Assembly (NCBI RefSeq): GCF_001005725.1 | Contig: NZ_LBIC01000012.1 | Span: 62,001-126,000 of the forward strand | DNA from: Sphingobium chungbukense | Lineage (GTDB): Bacteria; Pseudomonadota; Alphaproteobacteria; Sphingomonadales; Sphingomonadaceae | Direction of reading: 5' to 3' | Length of the DNA: 64,000 bases | Part shown: in pieces, positions 44,834 to 52,705 of the stretch | Layout of the letters: every line of letters begins with the position of its first letter | Position numbering within the stretch: the first letter of the stretch is position 1 | Translations under genes and position numbers: made by a program | Notes under the pieces: generated by a model | What the model was told of the DNA's origin: nothing | Databases searched by the model: none | The model's input: the letters and a program-made list of their open reading frames with translations, nothing else

Positions 44834-46582
44834 TCACACCAGTGCCTTCGCCTCATCCGACATGATGCCTTCGACCTGGCTGGGGTCGAGCAGCATTTCG
44901 GTATGCGCCGCGCCCGACGGGATCATCGGGAAGCAGTTGGAAAGCTTCGCCACGCGGCAGTCCACGATCACCGGGCCGGGCGTGTCGATCATCTGACGGA
45001 TGCCCGCTTCCAGTTCCTGCGGCCCTTCGATGCGGATGCCGGTCCAGCCATAAGCTTCCGCCAGCTTCACGAAGTCGGGCAGGCTGTCCGAATAGCTGTT
45101 GGAATAGCGGCTTTCATAGGTCAGTTCCTGCCACTGGCGGACCATCCCCATATATTCATTGTTCAGGATGAAGATCTTGACCGGCAGGCGATATTGCGTG
45201 GCCGTGCCCATTTCCTGGATGTTCATCTGGATCGAGGCGTCGCCAGCGACGCAGACCACCAGGCTGTCGGGATTGCCGACCTGCGCGCCGATGGCCGCCG
45301 GGAAGCCATAGCCCATGGTGCCGAGGCCGCCCGATGTCAGCCATTTATTGGGTTCGTCGAAACCGAAATGCTGGGCCGCCCACATCTGGTGCTGGCCGAC
45401 TTCGGTGGTGATGATGACGTCCTTTGCCGACCGTGAGGCCTTGTAGAGCTGCGCGATCGCCTCCTGCGGCATGATCTCTTCGTGGCTGTCGGGATAGGCG
45501 AGGCAGTTGCGTGCCCGCCAGCCGTCGATCCGGGCCCACCATTCGGAAAGGTCCGCCGCCTTGTGGCCACGATCCTTCCACAGCGCGATCATGTCGGTCA
45601 GCGCGCTGGCGACATCGGCGATGACGGGCAGGTCGACCTCGACCGTCTTGTTGATCGAGCTGCGGTCGATGTCGATGTGGATCTTCTTCGCGTTGGGCGC
45701 GAAGGCATCCAGACGGCCGGTCACGCGGTCGTCGAAGCGGGCGCCGACGCAGACGATCAGGTCCGCCTTGTTCATCGCCCAATTGGCTTCATAGGTGCCG
45801 TGCATGCCCAGCATCCCGACCCATTGCGGCGCGGAAGCGGGATAGGCGCCCAGGCCCATCAGCGTCGATGTGACGGGCGCGCCGGTCAGCGCCGCGATCT
45901 CCCGCAGCAGCGTGGACGCTTCCGGACCGGAATTGATGACGCCGCCGCCCGTGTAGAAGATCGGGCGCCGGGCAGCCGCCAGCATCTCGACCGCGCTGGC
46001 GATCGCGGCCGGGTCCGCCTTGGTCTGCGGGCGGTAGCTGGCATGCTCGAACGTCTCGGGCTTTTCATAAGGCGCCGTCGCGATCTGGACGTTCTTGGGA
46101 ATGTCGATGACGACCGGGCCGGGGCGGCCGGTGGTGGCGATATGGAAGGCTTCGTGGATGACGCTGGCCAGCTTGTTCGGCGACTTCACCAGATAATTAT
46201 GCTTAGTGCAGTGGCGCGTGATGCCGACCGTGTCCGCTTCCTGGAAAGCGTCGGTGCCGATCAGTTGCGTCGGAACCTGGCCGGTGATGACGACCATCGG
46301 GATCGAATCCATCAGCGCGTCGGTGATGCCGGTGACGGCATTGGTCGCGCCGGGGCCGGAGGTGACGAGCACGACGCCGGGCTTGCCGGTCGAACGCGCA
46401 TAACCCTCCGCCATATGGGTCGCGCCCTGTTCGTGGCGAACGAGCACGTGGCGGATCTTCGGATGATTGAAGAGTGCGTCATAAATGGGCAGCACCGCGC
46501 CGCCCGGATAGCCGAACACGACCTCGACCCCCAGGTCGATCAGGCACTCAACCAATATGTCCGCGCCGCTCTTTTCGGCCAC
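44834..46582 (-). CDS. ilvB: Acetolactate synthase large (catalytic) subunit
   Basis: This is the TPP enzyme that condenses pyruvate to acetolactate or acetohydroxybutyrate. The 582-residue protein has the N-terminal catalytic Glu region (VFGYPGGAVLPIYDALFNHP, HVLVRHEQGATHMAEGYAR), the FAD-binding middle domain, and the TPP motif GDASIQMNIQEMGTATQYRL ending in ILNNEYMG. GTG 46582 has GGAAGGA eight bases upstream. It is the first gene of ilvB-unknown-ilvH; miaA ends 100 bp upstream. Confidence 0.95.
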   Translation of the reverse strand: MAEKSGADILVECLIDLGVEVVFGYPGGAVLPIYDALFNHPKIRHVLVRHEQGATHMAEGYARSTGKPGVVLVTSGPGATNAVTGITDALMDSIPMVVITGQVPTQLIGTDAFQEADTVGITRHCTKHNYLVKSPNKLASVIHEAFHIATTGRPGPVVIDIPKNVQIATAPYEKPETFEHASYRPQTKADPAAIASAVEMLAAARRPIFYTGGGVINSGPEASTLLREIAALTGAPVTSTLMGLGAYPASAPQWVGMLGMHGTYEANWAMNKADLIVCVGARFDDRVTGRLDAFAPNAKKIHIDIDRSSINKTVEVDLPVIADVASALTDMIALWKDRGHKAADLSEWWARIDGWRARNCLAYPDSHEEIMPQEAIAQLYKASRSAKDVIITTEVGQHQMWAAQHFGFDEPNKWLTSGGLGTMGYGFPAAIGAQVGNPDSLVVCVAGDASIQMNIQEMGTATQYRLPVKIFILNNEYMGMVRQWQELTYESRYSNSYSDSLPDFVKLAEAYGWTGIRIEGPQELEAGIRQMIDTPGPVIVDCRVAKLSNCFPMIPSGAAHTEMLLDPSQVEGIMSDEAKALV

Positions 46583-46650
46583 GATAAGATCCTTCCGCTT
46601 GATGCAGGTGGGCCATCTGCGCCAGATCAGGCACGATGGCAAGGCGGCTG

Positions 46651-46679
46651 CGTCTATTGGACATAAAATGGCAAGTCAA
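46651..46679 (-). promoter_or_regulatory. Putative ilvB promoter
   Basis: On the minus strand TTGACT (46674-46679) and TAGACG (46651-46656) are 17 bp apart, just after the miaA stop codon and about 70 bp before the ilvB GTG. The -35 is near perfect and the -10 is weak. No branched-chain-rich leader peptide is visible between it and ilvB. Confidence 0.4.
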
Positions 46680-46682
46680 TAG

Positions 46683-47627
46683 TTATTGTTGTAATTTTAT
46701 TACTAGTTCATCCACAATTTTATCATCTATTGATCGTGTTTCGCGGGGCCACGCCGCCGGGGGTTGGCGGGAAAACCAGGTATATTGGCGCTTGGCATAT
46801 TGGCGCGTGGCGATCCGTCCCCTTTCCAGCATGGTTTCGCGATCGATCGCGCCCCGCAGCCAGTCCGCGATGTCCGGAACGCCGATCGCGCGCATGACGG
46901 GCAGGTCGGCCGCGAGTTGCCGCGCGAGCAATGCCTCCACCTCCGCTACGGCGCCGCCATCGATCATCTGTTCGAAACGCTGGTCGCATCGCGCGATGAG
47001 CCAGTCGCGGGGAGGCAAGAGGATAAGGGGCGACAGCGTTATGCGGTCGCCTATGCCGCCGCTCTTATATTGCTGCCACGCCCGCAGGGGCTTGCCGGTC
47101 GAGCGGATCACCTCCAGCGCACGGGCGACGCGGGTGGTATCGGCCGGGGCAAGGCGGGCAGCGGCTTCCGGGTCTTCGGCGGCGAGGGCCGTGTGCGCCT
47201 CCGCCACCGGCATGGCGCGAATGGATGCGCGGATATCGGCATCGATGTCGGGAACCGGAGCAATGCCGTCGAGCAGCGTCCTGAGGTAGAGGCCCGTGCC
47301 GCCGACGAGGATGGGAAGGCGCCCTTCATCAAGTGCCCTGTCCACCTCCAGACGCGCCTCGGCGGCCCAGCGCGCGGCCGTGCAGGCTTGCGCGCCGTCG
47401 ATATGGCCGAAGAGGCGGTGCGGGGCCCGGGCCATTTCCGCCGGCGAGGGGCGGGCGGAAAGGACCTGGAGGTCGGCATAGACCTGGCTGGCGTCGGCAT
47501 TGATGACGACGCCATTCGCTGCGCGGGCGAGCCGAACCGCAAGCGCGCTCTTGCCGCTGGCGGTAGGCCCGGCAATAAGCGCGACGCGTGGGCGGGATTC
47601 GCCCTTCGAAGTATCAGGAGTATCCAT
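46683..47627 (-). CDS. miaA: tRNA dimethylallyltransferase
   Basis: MiaA adds a dimethylallyl group to A37 of tRNAs reading UNN codons. The 314-residue protein has the P-loop GPTASGKS (residues 20-27), the catalytic DASQVYADLQVLSARPS and the HRLFGHIDG motif. Further marks are ILVGGTGLYLRTLLDGI and the C-terminal TRQYAKRQYTWF. Its ATG (47627-47625) overlaps the divergent serB ATG by two bases. The alternative starts further in would remove the P-loop lead, so this start seems fixed. Confidence 0.94.
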   Translation of the reverse strand: MDTPDTSKGESRPRVALIAGPTASGKSALAVRLARAANGVVINADASQVYADLQVLSARPSPAEMARAPHRLFGHIDGAQACTAARWAAEARLEVDRALDEGRLPILVGGTGLYLRTLLDGIAPVPDIDADIRASIRAMPVAEAHTALAAEDPEAAARLAPADTTRVARALEVIRSTGKPLRAWQQYKSGGIGDRITLSPLILLPPRDWLIARCDQRFEQMIDGGAVAEVEALLARQLAADLPVMRAIGVPDIADWLRGAIDRETMLERGRIATRQYAKRQYTWFSRQPPAAWPRETRSIDDKIVDELVIKLQQ

Positions 47628-48504
47628 GTTCGTCGCGACCTTAGTGGCAAGTGCGGCCTTGAGTCAGGACAATATTGCCGAGGCCGTCGGACGGCTGGCA
47701 ACGGCGGGGTGCGCGCCCGTCGACAGCCAGTGGCTGGACGAGGACAAGGCGGCCGACATTTTCTTCGGGCAGGACCCGGTCGCGGCGCGGGCCGCCCTGA
47801 CAGGTGTGGGCGAAAAAGTCGACGTGATCGTCCAACTGGCCGAGGGGCGCGAGAAGAAACTGCTGATCGCGGACATGGATTCCACCATGATCACGGTCGA
47901 GTGCATCGATGAACTGGCCGACTATGCCGGGATCAAACCGCAGATCGCGGAAATCACGGAGCGGGCGATGCGCGGCGAACTGGATTTTGCGGGCGCGCTG
48001 CATGAGCGCGTGGCATTGCTCAAGGGACTGGCGGACGGAGCCATCGACCAGTGCCGGACCGAGCGGGTGAAGATCATGGGCGGAGCGAAGGCCCTTGTGC
48101 GCACGATGAAGGCGCGGGGAGCCAGGACCCTGCTCGTATCAGGTGGTTTCACCCGCTTCACCGGGCCGGTCGCCGAAGAAATCGGCTTCGACGCTGCCGT
48201 TGCCAATGTGCTGGAGATTGCGGACGGAGCGTTGCTGGGTACGGTGACGATGCCGATCGTGGACGCGGCGCGCAAACGCGCCGAACTGGAAGCGGCGATC
48301 GAGGGAGGGATCGATCGGGCCCTGACGCTGGCCGTGGGCGATGGCGCCAACGACATTCCCATGATCCAGGGAGCCGCGCTGGGCGTCGCCTATCATGCCA
48401 AGCCCAAGACAAGGGAGGCGGCTGGCGCGGAGATCGTGCATGGCGACCTGTCCGTGCTCCTCTATGCGCAGGGCATCGCTTCGGCGGAATGGGTCGACGG
48501 CTGA
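47626..48504 (+). CDS. serB: Phosphoserine phosphatase
   Basis: SerB performs the last step of serine synthesis. The 292-residue protein has a divergent ACT-like N-terminus (residues 1-75) and a HAD phosphatase domain with nucleophile motif IADMDSTMIT (D83, D85). SGGFTRFTGPVAEEIGFD and the metal motif AVGDGANDIPMI follow. The ribosome site is AGGAG, five bases before ATG. The start codon overlaps that of divergent miaA, so the serB promoter must lie inside the miaA coding region. Confidence 0.94.
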   Translation: MFVATLVASAALSQDNIAEAVGRLATAGCAPVDSQWLDEDKAADIFFGQDPVAARAALTGVGEKVDVIVQLAEGREKKLLIADMDSTMITVECIDELADYAGIKPQIAEITERAMRGELDFAGALHERVALLKGLADGAIDQCRTERVKIMGGAKALVRTMKARGARTLLVSGGFTRFTGPVAEEIGFDAAVANVLEIADGALLGTVTMPIVDAARKRAELEAAIEGGIDRALTLAVGDGANDIPMIQGAALGVAYHAKPKTREAAGAEIVHGDLSVLLYAQGIASAEWVDG

Positions 48505-48520
48505 TCGGTCTTCGGCACGG

Positions 48521-48535
48521 TTAAGCGCTGCTTAA
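48521..48535. promoter_or_regulatory. CtrA-like site TTAA-N7-TTAA
   Basis: TTAA-GCGCTGC-TTAA matches the spacing of the CtrA recognition sequence of alphaproteobacteria. It is 129 bp before the lipoprotein start and 17 bp after the serB stop. It is also a perfect TTAAGC/GCTTAA palindrome, so a hairpin is an alternative reading. Confidence 0.35.
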
Positions 48536-48663
48536 GCACCGTTCGTCGTCATTTCGGGCCGGTAATGGAATCGAATTCCACCTTCGCTCGTTTCACCTGC
48601 GCTGCACTCCGCAGTGTCCAAATCTAGCCGGCGCACGGTCCTCGTAGCGCCAAGGGAGAGGGT

Positions 48664-48924
48664 ATGAAAATCAGGTTATTGGCACTTCTCGGCGGTACGG
48701 CGCTTGCCTTGAGCGCCTGCGCGTCGACGAGGGATGAACCTGTCGCACCTGCGCCGCCGGTCGGTCCTGGGGCGATCAGCGGCACCGTCGCGGCGGACCG
48801 CAACGGCGACGGCATTGTCGATGGCTATTATTCGCCCGACGGCATGTATCATGAGATCCAGGGTCCGCCCTGTCCGCCGCCCCCGCCGCCTCCGCCGCCC
48901 TCGCGTCGTGGAGAACGCGGCTGA
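48664..48924 (+). CDS. Small lipoprotein with calcium-loop-like motif and polyproline tail
   Basis: This 86-residue protein has a lipoprotein signal (LLALLGGTALALSAC, acylated Cys at about residue 19). The short mature region contains DRNGDGIVDGYYSPDG, an EF-hand-like loop. The C-terminus is nine consecutive prolines, then SRRGERG. GGGAGAG precedes the ATG. No function is known; it resembles small sphingomonad lipoproteins. An L,D-transpeptidase gene starts 50 bp downstream. Confidence 0.72.
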   Translation: MKIRLLALLGGTALALSACASTRDEPVAPAPPVGPGAISGTVAADRNGDGIVDGYYSPDGMYHEIQGPPCPPPPPPPPPSRRGERG

Positions 48925-48974
48925 CAAAGGCATCTGTTCGGGCGCGGCATCATCGCCGCGCCCCTTTCCATCGG

Positions 48975-50477
48975 ATGATATGGGCTTCGGCGCTGTTGCT
49001 TGCCCCCTGGCCCGGACAGGTCATCGCACAATCCAGCGCGACGTCGGAAGCCGCACGGACCAGCGTGGCCGCTGAAATCCGTTCGTCGGTCGGCGGGAAG
49101 CTCAGGGATTTCTACGGCCCGCGCGGCTATTGGCCGCTCTGGATCGAAAAGGGCAAGATCGGGCCGCAAGGCGACGCGCTGATCGCCCTTATGGAGAGTG
49201 CGGATGCGGATGGGCTGAAACCCGGCGATTATGATCTCCGCGCGTTGAAGAGGTTGAAGGGCGACGCCGATGCGAACGGCGATCCCAAGCTTCTGGCGCG
49301 TGCGGATCTTGCCTTTTCCAAGGCCTTCGCCGCGTTGGTGAGCGACATGCGCAAGCCTTCGCGCAAGTTGAAGGTGCGTTATCTCGATCCGGAGGTGGAA
49401 CCGAAGGACGAGGAGCCGCGGGAGATATTGCGGGCCGCGGCAGTGGTGCCATCCTTTGTCGATTATGTGAAGGGTATCGGCTGGATGAATCCCTTCTACG
49501 TGAAGCTGCGCAAAGCGCGGACGGGGTTCGCCGAGAGGTGGAGCGGCCTGCCGCAGGTTGCGCTACCGGCCGATGTGAGGCTGCGTCCCGGCATGAAGTC
49601 CGGCGCTGCGCCCTTGCGGCGGCGGCTGGGGCTGGAGAGCGGCGCTGCCTATGACAAGGTGCTGGCCGCGAAGGTGAAGGCCTTCCAGGGCGACCATGGC
49701 CTGAAGCCCGATGGTGTTGCGGGAACGGCCACCATTGAAGCGCTCAATCGTGGTGACGGCTATTATGATCGTTTGATCGCGCTCAATCTGGAGCGCGCGC
49801 GGTTGCTGCCCGGACCCTATACGCGGCATGTGGTGGTCGACGCGGCCTCCGCGCGGCTCTGGTATTTCAGCAAGGGCGCGCAGGACGGCACGATGAAGGT
49901 CGTGGTCGGCGCGAAGGAAAGCCAGACGCCGATGATGGCGGGCATGGTGCGCTATGCGACGCTCAATCCCTATTGGAACGTACCGTCCGATCTGGTCGAG
50001 CGCAAGCTGGCGCCGAAGATGCTGAACGGCGCATCGCTGACCAAATTGCATTACGAGGCGCTGTCCGACTGGAGCGCCAATGCGCAAAGGCTCGACCCGG
50101 CGAATATCGACTGGCGAGCCGTGGCCGACGGCCGGACGGAACTGCGCGTGCGCCAGCTTCCCGGCGGCGACAATGCGATGGGGAAGGTCAAGTTCATGTT
50201 CCCCAATGACCTCGGCATCTACCTGCACGATACGCCCTCGCGCGATCTTCTGGCGAAACCGGCGCGACAGTTCAGCAATGGCTGCGTGCGGTTGGAGGAT
50301 GCGCAACGGCTGGGGCACTGGTTCTTCGGAAGGCCGCTCAAGGCCGAGAGCGACAAGCCGGAGCAGCATGAACCCTTGCCCCAGCCGGTGCCGGTCTACC
50401 TGACCTATCTGACCGCGATAGCTTCGGGCGATGGGGTGCAGTTCCTGCCCGATGTCTATGGTCGGGATGTCATGTAG
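48975..50477 (+). CDS. L,D-transpeptidase (YcbB/LdtD type)
   Basis: This is a periplasmic enzyme forming 3-3 peptidoglycan cross-links. The 500-residue protein has a signal peptide (MIWASALLLAPWPGQVIAQ), a helical scaffold region, and a peptidoglycan-binding domain (KVKAFQGDHGLKPDGVAGTA). The YkuD catalytic domain has YLHDTPSRDLL and SNGCVRLEDAQRLG, the Cys being the nucleophile. This order matches the YcbB family. It is co-directional with the preceding lipoprotein. Confidence 0.9.
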   Translation: MIWASALLLAPWPGQVIAQSSATSEAARTSVAAEIRSSVGGKLRDFYGPRGYWPLWIEKGKIGPQGDALIALMESADADGLKPGDYDLRALKRLKGDADANGDPKLLARADLAFSKAFAALVSDMRKPSRKLKVRYLDPEVEPKDEEPREILRAAAVVPSFVDYVKGIGWMNPFYVKLRKARTGFAERWSGLPQVALPADVRLRPGMKSGAAPLRRRLGLESGAAYDKVLAAKVKAFQGDHGLKPDGVAGTATIEALNRGDGYYDRLIALNLERARLLPGPYTRHVVVDAASARLWYFSKGAQDGTMKVVVGAKESQTPMMAGMVRYATLNPYWNVPSDLVERKLAPKMLNGASLTKLHYEALSDWSANAQRLDPANIDWRAVADGRTELRVRQLPGGDNAMGKVKFMFPNDLGIYLHDTPSRDLLAKPARQFSNGCVRLEDAQRLGHWFFGRPLKAESDKPEQHEPLPQPVPVYLTYLTAIASGDGVQFLPDVYGRDVM

Positions 50478-50524
50478 CGCCCGGCAGCCGCCGACGCATC
50501 GGCCTGGTTCGGATCATATTCTAA

Positions 50525-50730
50525 GAGTGCGCTGCGTGAAATCGTACGCAAGCCGCGCGCTCCAAGCTTTTGTTGTCGCATCGTTTCAAGCGCAAAACCG
50601 GTTCCCACTTTTGCGCACGATGCTTTAGAGCGCGCTGCGCTAAATCGTACGCGAGCCGCACGCTCTAAGCTTTTGTTGTCGCATCGCTTTAAGCGCAAAA
50701 CCGGTTCCCACTTTTGCGCACGATGCTCTA
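50525..50730. repeat. Tandem pair of 103-bp palindromic repeats
   Basis: Copies at 50525-50627 and 50628-50730 are about 90 percent identical by eye. Each contains GTTGTCGCATCG, GCGCAAAACCGGTTCCCACT and TTTGCGCACGATGCT. Stems are GCGCAAAA/TTTTGCGC (inner) and GCATCG/CGATGC (outer). A third, diverged copy is at 43876-43954. The AAACCGGTTCCCACTTTT core recalls RIME-type elements of rhizobia. The second copy reaches the ruvX stop codon. Confidence 0.85.
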
Positions 50731-51198
50731 GAACCCGGCCATCAGGCCGTCGATCGCCCCTTGCAGGATATAGCTCGCCGCAAGCTTGTCGACCAGTTCG
50801 CCCCGGCGGGCGCGGCTGGCATCGGCTTCCAATAATGTCCGCGTCACCGCCTGGGTCGACCAGCGCTCGTCCCACAGCAGGATCGGCAGGCCCAGGTCCG
50901 CGATATTGCGTCCAAAGGCGCGGCTGGCCTGGCTGCGCGGGCTTTCGCTGCCGTCGAGATTGAGCGGCAGGCCGATGACCACGCCCTTCACCTGCTGCTG
51001 TTCCATGAAGGCGGCCAGCGCGACCTTGTCCTTGCTGAACTTGCCGCGCGACACGGTATGGGCGGGACTGGCGATCGACCAGCCCGCATCGCACAGCGCA
51101 AGGCCGATCGTCTTGGTGCCCACATCGAGGCCGATCAGGCGGCCACCATGCGGCAGGGCGTCGCGGAAAACCGCGCGATCGGTGGTGAGGATGGGCAT
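50728..51198 (-). CDS. ruvX: Putative pre-16S rRNA nuclease / Holliday junction resolvase homologue
   Basis: This is a YqgF/RuvX RNase-H-fold protein of 156 residues. It has the N-terminal acidic motif GRLIGLDVGTKTIGLALCD, the middle VIGLPLNLDGSE and the C-terminal LLWDERWSTQAVT with DKLAASYILQGAID. E. coli YqgF trims the 5' end of 16S rRNA; the resolvase role is older annotation. The stop codon lies at the end of the tandem palindromic repeat. The DUF3089 gene lies just upstream on the same strand. Confidence 0.9.
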   Translation of the reverse strand: MPILTTDRAVFRDALPHGGRLIGLDVGTKTIGLALCDAGWSIASPAHTVSRGKFSKDKVALAAFMEQQQVKGVVIGLPLNLDGSESPRSQASRAFGRNIADLGLPILLWDERWSTQAVTRTLLEADASRARRGELVDKLAASYILQGAIDGLMAGF

Positions 51199-51200
51199 GT

Positions 51201-52319
51201 CTACTTCTTCAGAAAGGCGGCGAGCCGTTGCTTTGCGTCTTCGCGCACATCGGCCCAGAACAGCGCATAGTCATAGACGTGATAATTATTGCCCGGCAAG
51301 GTGAAGGGCCCCATGTCCACCGGCTCCCCGATCATCAGCACGCCGCTGGTGTCGCAGCGCGCCGGGACGATGCCGGGAAGGAGCCGGGTCGGCATGTCGG
51401 CGTTCCGGGCGTCGAGCGTGCCGCGATTGGCGCTGGCAGGCGCAGCGCCGTTGAAGGCTCCGGTGATCGGATTGGTGCAGAGCATGTGCGTGCCCTTGTG
51501 CGGCTTGCCGGTGAAGCTGGGTTTGCGCTCGAAGCTCTCGATCACGGCGGAAGGATCGGCCGGTTCGGCATAGCTTTGCCAGCTCACGATGCAATGCGAC
51601 TGGGCGCGCCGCGCGCAGGCGGGCAGGCCCAGGGCAGGAAGGTCCGCTTCGACGGAGATCGGCCAACCCACGGCATAGACGGCGGCGACGCGGTTGGCGA
51701 CGGGCTTGCCGGCGACCTGTTCGCGCAGAAGCCTGAGCAGATGGAGAGACCCCTGACTGTGCCCGGCAAGGATCAGCGGCCCGTCGGGATTGGCTTTCAG
51801 GAAGGCGGCGAAGGCTTGGCTGACGTCGCGATAGGCGACGGCGAGCGCCTGCTCTCCGGCGGGCTTGTCGGTCAGGAAAGCGCCGTAATTGGCCTGGCGA
51901 TAGCGCGGAGCCCAGATCGAGCCGACGGCGTTGAACGCGCTGGCTTGGCTCTTCACGAACCGCCGGGCGGTGTCGAGCGAGTCCCGGTCGTCGAGGCGCA
52001 TGTTCCAATGCGCGCCGCCCAGCGTGGTGATGTAGGAGGTCGGGTGGATGAAGAAGACCGCCGCCTTCTGTGCCGACGGCGCGTCCTTCACGCCCTCCGG
52101 CGTCCAGAGGGCGGGATTGTCCTTCACGATGTCGGGGCGGGCGATCCACATCTTGGGATCGTCATAGGCTTGGGCGGGAAGCGGAGCGATCTGCGCGAAA
52201 TCCTCCCGCGGCACCATCACCATGCGGATCAGTTGCATGCCCCAGATGCGATAGGCCAGCAATGCCGCGATCACCAGCACGATCAGGCCGGCAACGACAT
52301 AGAGGAACTTGCGGGCCAA
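51201..52319 (-). CDS. DUF3089 alpha/beta hydrolase, membrane-anchored
   Basis: This 372-residue protein has an N-terminal transmembrane helix (FLYVVAGLIVLVIAALLAYR) and an alpha/beta-hydrolase domain of the DUF3089 type. The nucleophile elbow is LILAGHSQGSLHLL. Other family stretches are AVFFIHPTSYITTLGGAHWN and GSIWAPRYRQANYGAF, and a late His is in NNYHVYDYALFW. TTG 52319 is chosen because GGAGAG lies six bases before it; the ORF extends to 52391. The substrate is unknown. It ends 2 bp before ruvX starts, so both are co-transcribed. Confidence 0.82.
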   Translation of the reverse strand: MARKFLYVVAGLIVLVIAALLAYRIWGMQLIRMVMVPREDFAQIAPLPAQAYDDPKMWIARPDIVKDNPALWTPEGVKDAPSAQKAAVFFIHPTSYITTLGGAHWNMRLDDRDSLDTARRFVKSQASAFNAVGSIWAPRYRQANYGAFLTDKPAGEQALAVAYRDVSQAFAAFLKANPDGPLILAGHSQGSLHLLRLLREQVAGKPVANRVAAVYAVGWPISVEADLPALGLPACARRAQSHCIVSWQSYAEPADPSAVIESFERKPSFTGKPHKGTHMLCTNPITGAFNGAAPASANRGTLDARNADMPTRLLPGIVPARCDTSGVLMIGEPVDMGPFTLPGNNYHVYDYALFWADVREDAKQRLAAFLKK

Positions 52320-52417
52320 CAGGCGCTCTCCATCATGGTGGTGTGTTTCTGTCTGGCGCAAGCGCGCCATGCGCGCAAGGACTTGAAGCATAAGAGCGCC
52401 AATGGTAGCGGCGGCCC

Positions 52418-52705
52418 ATGTCGATAGACCTTCAGACCGTGAAAAAGATCGCCAGCCTTTCGCGCATTTCGGTGACCGACGCCGAAGCCGAAGCCATGGT
52501 GCCCGAACTCAACAACATCCTGGGCTGGGTGGAGCAACTGGGCGAGGTGGACGTGACCGGCGTCGAGCCGATGACCGCCGTCATCCCCAACCATCTGCGC
52601 CTGCGCGAGGATGCCGTCACCGACGGCAATGTGCGCGACAAGGTGCTGGCCAATGCGCCGCAGGCCGAGCATGGCTTCTTCGCGGTGCCCAAGGTGATCG
52701 AATAA
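52418..52705 (+). CDS. gatC: Asp/Glu-tRNA amidotransferase subunit C
   Basis: GatC is the small scaffold subunit of the GatCAB complex that converts Glu-tRNA-Gln and Asp-tRNA-Asn to the correct amide forms. The 95-residue protein shows VKKIASLSRISVTDAEAEAM, LNNILGWVEQLGEVDVTGVE and LREDAVTDGN. Its TAA overlaps the gatA ATG by one base. It is divergent from the DUF3089 gene. Confidence 0.94.
   Translation: MSIDLQTVKKIASLSRISVTDAEAEAMVPELNNILGWVEQLGEVDVTGVEPMTAVIPNHLRLREDAVTDGNVRDKVLANAPQAEHGFFAVPKVIE

Noticed and set aside
46583..46650. Attenuator leader peptide before ilvB
   Set aside because: No short frame rich in Ile, Val or Leu codons is present in this leader, unlike at leuA.
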